This document shows positions 5,170 to 9,980 of a stretch of 9,980 nucleotides of DNA, piece by piece. This DNA comes from Myxococcales bacterium (GTDB taxonomy: Bacteria > Myxococcota > Bradymonadia > UBA7976 > UBA1532): assembly GCA_020430675.1 (NCBI GenBank), contig JAGQJJ010000088.1, forward strand, positions 1-9,980, written 5' to 3'. The notes beneath the pieces were generated by a model that worked only from the letters and a program-made list of their open reading frames with translations, was not told where the DNA came from and did no database searches. The translations under genes were made by a program, and so were the position numbers. The stretch's first letter is position 1; every line of letters begins with the position of its first letter.

Positions 5170-7090
5170 TCTGCTGCGCAAGGCGGGCGTGCCGGTCGCG
5201 GTGCTCGCGGCGCTGTTGGTGGGCCTGTGGCTCGGCGGCGACCCGCCGCCGCCCGCGCCCCCCGAGACGCTGGCGGCCGCGCAAGCCTGGACGTGCTCGA
5301 TGCACCCGCCGACCCAGATGCCCGGGCCAGGCAAATGCCCGATCTGCGGCATGGATCTCATCCCGCTGACCAGCGACGCCGGCCACGATGGCGTGCATCA
5401 TCATCTGCCGCTCTCGGACGCCGCCCGCGCGCTCGCCAGCGTGCGCACGGCGCCGGTCGAGCGGCGGTTTGTCGAACACACGCTGCGTCTCTCGGGCAAG
5501 ATCGCCTACGACAGCACCCGCCTCGCTGACATCACCGCCTGGCTGCCCGGCCGCATCGACCGCATGTTTGTTGACTACCGCGGCATGCGGGTGCGCAAGG
5601 GCGACCACCTCTATCAGATCTACAGCCCCGACCTGATCACCGCCCATCAGGAGCTGCGCCAGGCGCGGCGCACGGTGGAACGCCTCTCCGGCGCGCCCGA
5701 CGCGGTGCGGGCCCAGGCCGCCGACACCCTCGAAGCGGTGCGCGCCAAGCTGCGGCGCTTCGGGCTGAGCAGCCACCAGCTCGAAAAGCTCGAAAAGCAA
5801 AGCCGCCCCGATGACCGCATCACCATCTACTCGCCGCAATCGGGCGTGGTGATCGAGCAGGCCCAGGTCGAAGGCACCTACGTGCAGACCGGCACGCGCC
5901 TGTACCGCATCGCCGAGCTCGACTGGGTGTGGGTCGAAGCCTGGGCCTTCGAACAGCACCTGCCCTGGCTGCGCTTCGGCCAGCCGGTGCGCTTCGAGGT
6001 CGCCGCGGTGCCCGGCCGCGTCTTCACCGGGCGCGTGGCCTATATCGACCCGTACCTCGACGACACGACGCGGGCGACGCGGGTGCGCATCTCGGTGCCA
6101 AACCCCGACGGATTGCTCAAGCCGGGCATGTTCGCCCGCGTCACCGTGCAGAGCGCGCTGGCCGGCGAGGGGCGGCTGATGGAGCCCGAGCTGGCCGAGC
6201 ACTACGTCTGCCCGATGCACCCGCACGTGATGGCCGACGCCGCCGGGCGCTGCGAGATCTGCGGCATGCGGCTCGTGCGGGCCGAAGAGCTGGGCTACGG
6301 CGTGCCCGAGATCAACCCCGAGCCGCCGCTGGTCATCCCGGCGAGCGCGGCGCTGCTGACCGGCACGCGGGCGGTGGTCTACGTCGAGGTGCCCGGCGCC
6401 GACGAGCCGATGTATGAAGGTCGCGAGGTGCAGCTCGGCCCGCGCGCGGGTGACGTCTACGTGGTGCGCAGCGGGCTGCGCGAGGGCGAGCGGGTCGTGG
6501 TTGAAGGCGCCTTCAAGATCGACAGCGCGATGCAGATTCGCGCGTGGCCCTCGATGATGTCGCCCGCGCCAACGAGCCAGCCAACTTCGATGCCGGTCGA
6601 AACAGCCTCGAAGCCCGCCGGGCCCGCGCCCGAGCCGCCGGCGAAACGCCCCAGGCGCGCGAAGCCGGCGCCCAAGGCCCAGGCCGCCGAACCGCCGCCG
6701 AAGGCCGAAGCCCCGCCGCTGGCCGGGACGATCACGCCTTACCTCGACGTGCGCCGGGCCCTGGCCGCCGATGATCTGGGCGCCGCCCGCGCCGCTTGGA
6801 CCCGGCTGGCCGCCGCCGCCAAGGGCACCGCGCTGCAAGTCGCGTCGGCCGATCTGAGCGACCTGAAGACCGCCCGCACGGCCTTCGCGGGCGCCTCGAC
6901 CGCCCTGATCGCCGCCTTGCGCGCCCACCCCGAAGCCAGCGATCGCGCCCTCAACCTCTTTCATTGCCCGATGGCGCTCGACGCCAAGGGCGCCGACTGG
7001 TTGCAGACCGAAGCCCAGCTCCAAAACCCCTATTTCGGCGCGGCCATGCCACGCTGCGGCACGCGCACCGGCGGGATCGCCCCGCCATGA
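5159..7090 (+). CDS. cusB: RND efflux adaptor CusB-like, with two heavy-metal-binding modules and a DUF3347-like tail
   Basis: The 643-residue periplasmic adaptor links the pump to the outer-membrane channel. Order of parts: membrane anchor or signal (11-27); heavy-metal-binding module with C46-SMHP and C60-PIC63-GM65; first lipoyl half around GMRVRKGDHLY (142-152); helical hairpin (about 160-215); second lipoyl half from ITIYSPQSGVV (221 on); beta-barrel to about 345; a second metal module, C351-PMHP and C365-EIC368-GM370; membrane-proximal domain (about 380-465); Pro/Ala/Lys linker (about 469-522); and a DUF3347-like domain with YLDVRRALAADD (528 on), HCPMA (602-606) and NPYFG..MPRCG (623-634). 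E. coli CusB is only about 400 residues, so the extra modules roughly account for the added length. They may do the job of the periplasmic chaperone CusF, which is not seen here. Start: AAGGAGG (5147-5153) lies 5 bases before ATG 5159. A longer reading from 4829 is the same frame running back through the channel gene. Confidence 0.94.
   Translation: MRLDLLRKAGVPVAVLAALLVGLWLGGDPPPPAPPETLAAAQAWTCSMHPPTQMPGPGKCPICGMDLIPLTSDAGHDGVHHHLPLSDAARALASVRTAPVERRFVEHTLRLSGKIAYDSTRLADITAWLPGRIDRMFVDYRGMRVRKGDHLYQIYSPDLITAHQELRQARRTVERLSGAPDAVRAQAADTLEAVRAKLRRFGLSSHQLEKLEKQSRPDDRITIYSPQSGVVIEQAQVEGTYVQTGTRLYRIAELDWVWVEAWAFEQHLPWLRFGQPVRFEVAAVPGRVFTGRVAYIDPYLDDTTRATRVRISVPNPDGLLKPGMFARVTVQSALAGEGRLMEPELAEHYVCPMHPHVMADAAGRCEICGMRLVRAEELGYGVPEINPEPPLVIPASAALLTGTRAVVYVEVPGADEPMYEGREVQLGPRAGDVYVVRSGLREGERVVVEGAFKIDSAMQIRAWPSMMSPAPTSQPTSMPVETASKPAGPAPEPPAKRPRRAKPAPKAQAAEPPPKAEAPPLAGTITPYLDVRRALAADDLGAARAAWTRLAAAAKGTALQVASADLSDLKTARTAFAGASTALIAALRAHPEASDRALNLFHCPMALDAKGADWLQTEAQLQNPYFGAAMPRCGTRTGGIAPP
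6197..6292 (+). other. Second heavy-metal-binding module within the adaptor
   Basis: The pattern YVCPMHP (349-355) followed by GRCEICGM (363-370) repeats the N-terminal module (WTCSMHP, GKCPICGM), with the same spacing of 14 residues between the first and second Cys. It sits between the beta-barrel and the membrane-proximal domain, close to where the adaptor meets the pump, unlike the usual N-terminal position. Confidence 0.85.
6725..7087 (+). other. DUF3347-like domain at the adaptor C-terminus
   Basis: After the linker, a helical region with YLDVRRALAADDLGAARAAW leads into LFHCPMA, GADWLQ, NPYFG and MPRCG, the order and motifs I know from DUF3347 (PF11827). Cys603 and Cys633 with Met605 and His602 look like metal ligands. 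The domain is known as a separate protein and as a fusion to RND adaptors. Confidence 0.75.
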
Positions 7091-9980
7091 AGCGCCTCGT
7101 CGACTACCTCATCGACACGCCGCTGCTTGCCGGCCTGCTGGCGGTGCTGCTGATCGCCGCCGGCCTCTACGTCGCCCCATTCAACTTCGAAGACGGCGGC
7201 CTGCGCCGTGACCGGGTGCCCGTCGACGCGCTGCCCGACCTGGGCGAGAACCAGCAGATCGTCTTCACGCGCTGGCCCGGCCGCTCGCCGCAGGACGTCG
7301 AAGACCAGATCACCTACCCGCTGACCGTGACCCTGCTCGGCCTGCCCGGGGTCAAGACCATCCGCTCCTACAGCTACTTCGGCTACTCGACGATCTACGT
7401 CGTCTTCGGCGACGGCGCCGAGTTCTACTGGTCGCGCTCCCGGGTGCTGGAGAAGCTCGCCTCGCTGCCGCCGGGCACGCTGCCCGAAGACACCCGCCCC
7501 GAACTGGGGCCCGACGCCACCGCGCTCGGCCAGGTTTTCTGGTACACGCTCGAAGGCGAGGGCTTCGACCTGCACGAACTGCGCACGCTGCAGGACTTCT
7601 ACGTCAAATACGCCTTGCAGGCGGTCGAGGGCGTCAGCGAGGTCGCCTCGGTCGGCGGCTTCGTGCGCGAGTACCAGATCGACGTCGACCCCGACGCCAT
7701 GCGGTCCTATGGCATCACGCTCGCCCAGGTCTACGATGCCGTGCGGCGGGCCAACGCCGAGGTCGGCGCGCGCACGCTGGAGGTCAACCGCGTCGAATAC
7801 GTGCTGCGCGGCGTCGGATTTGTGCGCAGCATCGAGGACTTGCGTCAGGTGGTGGTCGCCGCCCGCGACCATGTGCCGCTCACGCTCGACCAGATCGCCA
7901 CCGTCAGCCAGGGCCCGGCCATGCGCCGCGGCGCGCTCGACAAGAGCGGCGTCGAAGCGGTCGGCGGCGTCGTCGTGGTGCGCTACGGCGCCAACCCGCT
8001 CGAAGTCATCGACCGCCTGCACGCCCAGATCGAGGCCATCGCGCCCGGCCTGCCCACGCGCGCGCTGCCCGACGGCCGCACCGCGCAGGTGAAGATCGCG
8101 CCGTTCTACGACCGCACGCAGCTCATCGACGAGACGCTCGACACGCTGGCCACCGCCCTGGTCGACGAGATCCTGATCACGCTGATCGTGGTCGTCCTCA
8201 TGCTCTGGGAGCTGCGCAGCTCGGTCCTCGTCTCGGGCCTGCTGCCCTTGGCCGTGCTGCTGGCCTTTGTGGGCATGAAGGTCACCGGCGTCGACGCCAA
8301 CGTGATGAGCCTGGCCGGCATCGCCATCGCCATCGGCACGATGGTCGACATGGGCATCATCATCACCGAGAACATCACCCGTCACCTTGAGACAACGCCC
8401 GAGGACTCGGTGCTCACGGTGGTCAAACGCGCCACCGGCGAGGTCGCCAGCGCGGTGCTCACCGCCGTCGCGACCACGGTGATCAGCTTCCTGCCCGTCT
8501 TCACCATGACCGGCCCCGAAGCGCGCCTCTTCCGCCCGCTCGCGTTCACCAAGACCTACGCCCTGATCGCCTCGATCGCCGTGGCGCTGCTGGTGCTGCC
8601 CACCTTCGCCGCGTTGCTCTTCCGCGGCGACGCCCGTGGCCTGACGCGGCTGCGCATCCTCGGCAGCGCGCTTGTCGGCGCCCTTGGCGTGCCCGCGCTG
8701 ATCTTCGGCTGGAAGCTCGCCGCGGTCGCGCTCTGGGCCTTCGCCGCCTGGCGCGTCGTGCGCCCGCGCCTCGCCCCGGCGACCATCGCCCGGGTCCGCG
8801 CCGTGGCCAACGTCCTCGCGGTCATCGCCGTGCTCGTCGCGCTCGCCGCCCACTGGCAGCCCCTGGGCGCGGGCGAGGCATTTGCCGCGCAGCTCGCGTT
8901 TGTCGCCCTGCTCAGCCTGGGCCTGCTCGGCGGTTTTCACCTTTTCTTGCGCGCCTTTGCCCCCATCTTGCGCTGGTGCCTGGCCCACAAGCTGGTGTTC
9001 GCCGCGGTGCCGGCCAGCATCCTCGCCTTCGGCCTGCTCGCCTGGCTCGGCGCGCCCGCTTTCCTGGCCGAGACGCGCCTCGGCCGCGCCTTCCCCGGCA
9101 TCGGCAAGGAGTTCATGCCCCCGCTCGACGAGGGCAGCTACCTGTGGATGCCGACCACCATGCCGCACGCCGGCGTCGAAGAGGCGCTGAGCGTCGTGCA
9201 GTTGCAGGACCGCGCCCTCGCCGCGCTGCCCGAGGTCGAGCATGTCGTCGGCAAGATCGGCCGCGTCGACAGCGCGCTCGACCCGGCGCCCATCTCGATG
9301 ATCGAGACGCTGATCACCTACAAGCCCGAGTACGGCCCGCCCGACCCCGAGACCGGCGAGCGCCCGCGGCTCTGGCGACCGCATATCCACACGCCGCAAG
9401 ACATCTGGGACGAGATCGTCGCCGCCGCCGCCGTGCCCGGCACCACCTCGGCGCCCAAGCTGCAGCCCATCGCCGCCCGCATCGTGATGCTGCAAAGCGG
9501 CATGCGCGCGCCGATGGGGGTCAAGATTCGCGGGCAGAGCCTCGCCGACCTCGACGTCGTCGCCCGCGCCATCGAAGCCGAGCTGAAGCAAGTGCCCGGC
9601 GTTGAGCCGGCCACGGTGCTCGCCGACCGCGTCGTGGGCAAGCCGTATCTTGAGATCCACGTCGACCGCGAAGAGATCGCCCGCTACGGCATCCACATGC
9701 GCGACGTGCAGGACGTCATCGAGGTCGCCATCGGCGGCAAACCCATCAGCACCAGCGTCGAAGGCCGCGAGCGCTACGCCATCCGCGTGCGCTACCCCCG
9801 CGAGCTGCGCGACTCGCCCGAGGCGCTGCGCGAAGTGCTGGTGCCCACCGCCGCCGGCCCGCCCATCCCGCTGGCCCAGATCGCCCGCCTCGAGTTCACC
9901 CGCGGGCCGATGGTGATCAAGAGCGAAGACACCTTCCTCATCGGCTACGTGACCTTCGACAAACGGCCCGGCGAGGCCGA
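7087..9980 (+). CDS. cusA: Heavy-metal RND efflux pump, Cu(I)/Ag(I) type (3' end missing)
   Basis: The inner-membrane pump, driven by protons, expels metal through the adaptor and channel. 964 residues are present, with no stop before the window edge. The start ATG overlaps the adaptor stop (ATGA), so coupled translation is likely; no strong ribosome-binding site is seen. TM1 is at about 12-30, then the porter domain (LPDLGENQQIVFTRWPGRSP), then TM2-TM6 from about 355. TM4 has Asp421 and Glu428, matching CusA Asp405 and Glu412, while Ala415 replaces the extra Asp of the divalent-metal pump CzcA. Met688, Met738 and Met801 align with the CusA metal-binding triad Met573/623/672. About 85-90 extra, mostly hydrophobic residues lie between TM6 and TM7, and about 14 extra residues lie between the second and third triad Met. 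Cu(I)/Ag(I) export is the best call. Confidence 0.95.
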   Translation, partial: MKRLVDYLIDTPLLAGLLAVLLIAAGLYVAPFNFEDGGLRRDRVPVDALPDLGENQQIVFTRWPGRSPQDVEDQITYPLTVTLLGLPGVKTIRSYSYFGYSTIYVVFGDGAEFYWSRSRVLEKLASLPPGTLPEDTRPELGPDATALGQVFWYTLEGEGFDLHELRTLQDFYVKYALQAVEGVSEVASVGGFVREYQIDVDPDAMRSYGITLAQVYDAVRRANAEVGARTLEVNRVEYVLRGVGFVRSIEDLRQVVVAARDHVPLTLDQIATVSQGPAMRRGALDKSGVEAVGGVVVVRYGANPLEVIDRLHAQIEAIAPGLPTRALPDGRTAQVKIAPFYDRTQLIDETLDTLATALVDEILITLIVVVLMLWELRSSVLVSGLLPLAVLLAFVGMKVTGVDANVMSLAGIAIAIGTMVDMGIIITENITRHLETTPEDSVLTVVKRATGEVASAVLTAVATTVISFLPVFTMTGPEARLFRPLAFTKTYALIASIAVALLVLPTFAALLFRGDARGLTRLRILGSALVGALGVPALIFGWKLAAVALWAFAAWRVVRPRLAPATIARVRAVANVLAVIAVLVALAAHWQPLGAGEAFAAQLAFVALLSLGLLGGFHLFLRAFAPILRWCLAHKLVFAAVPASILAFGLLAWLGAPAFLAETRLGRAFPGIGKEFMPPLDEGSYLWMPTTMPHAGVEEALSVVQLQDRALAALPEVEHVVGKIGRVDSALDPAPISMIETLITYKPEYGPPDPETGERPRLWRPHIHTPQDIWDEIVAAAAVPGTTSAPKLQPIAARIVMLQSGMRAPMGVKIRGQSLADLDVVARAIEAELKQVPGVEPATVLADRVVGKPYLEIHVDREEIARYGIHMRDVQDVIEVAIGGKPISTSVEGRERYAIRVRYPRELRDSPEALREVLVPTAAGPPIPLAQIARLEFTRGPMVIKSEDTFLIGYVTFDKRPGEA
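8620..8961 (+). other. Hydrophobic insertion in the pump between TM6 and TM7
   Basis: Residues about 512-625 separate the end of TM6 from the segment PILRWCLAHKLVF that leads into TM7. In E. coli CusA the same interval is only about 25 residues. The insertion holds three or four hydrophobic runs (ILGSALVGALGVPALIFGW, AAVALWAFAAW, VANVLAVIAVLVALAA, FVALLSLGLLGGFHLFL), which predicts extra membrane helices. The exact helix count is an estimate by eye. Confidence 0.7.

Noticed and set aside
4688..7024. 778-codon open frame on the minus strand opposite the channel and adaptor genes
   Set aside because: It spans two genes with clear family motifs, shows no recognisable domain and has an Arg/Gly/His-rich composition expected of an antisense frame.
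7030..9696. 888-codon open frame on the minus strand opposite the pump gene
   Set aside because: The translation is made of Asp/His/Gly/Ala/Arg-rich runs with no domain, and the plus-strand frame is an unmistakable RND pump.

Overview
The window is about 10 kb of GC-rich DNA from a Gram-negative bacterium. It carries a cell-envelope copper/silver handling locus. Three consecutive exported proteins have a lipobox, and two of these continue into low-complexity Asp/Ala/Pro linkers. Together with the high GC content and sigma-54-like promoters, this suggests a myxobacterial or other former deltaproteobacterial lineage (Myxococcota/Bradymonadales-like). That placement is inferred from style only; no marker gene is present.

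Layout. At the left edge, on the minus strand, is the 5' end of a membrane sensor protein, probably a histidine kinase, cut by the window. All other genes are on the plus strand: a small lipoprotein cytochrome c with a His/Glu repeat (343-756); a lipoprotein multicopper oxidase with all four copper motifs (951-2459); a lipoprotein beta-propeller (NHL-like) protein of unknown function (2539-3786); and a tightly packed efflux operon of outer-membrane channel (3892-5169), periplasmic adaptor (5159-7090) and RND pump (7087 to beyond the right edge). The three efflux genes overlap by 11 and 4 bases, so they are probably translated in a coupled way.

How the parts fit. The pump keeps the three porter-domain methionines that bind Cu(I)/Ag(I) in Escherichia coli CusA, and it has Ala where the divalent-metal pump CzcA has its extra TM4 Asp. 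The adaptor carries two Cys/Met/His heavy-metal-binding modules and a C-terminal DUF3347-like module with its own Cys/Met/His motifs. The likely scheme is that the multicopper oxidase oxidises Cu(I) outside the inner membrane while the Cus-type pump expels it. The His/Glu cytochrome may pass electrons or bind metal, and the propeller protein is an uncharacterised partner.

The most interesting signal is regulatory. A nearly perfect sigma-54 (-24/-12) promoter lies directly before the efflux operon, with a perfect 7-bp inverted repeat upstream. Weaker sigma-54-like elements with the correct 12-base register lie before the multicopper oxidase and the propeller gene, and the former also has an inverted repeat at a similar distance. 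This suggests a sigma-54/enhancer-binding-protein copper regulon, possibly controlled through the divergent sensor gene. Intergenic stretches are all under 200 bases. No RNA genes, insertion sequences or CRISPR arrays were seen.
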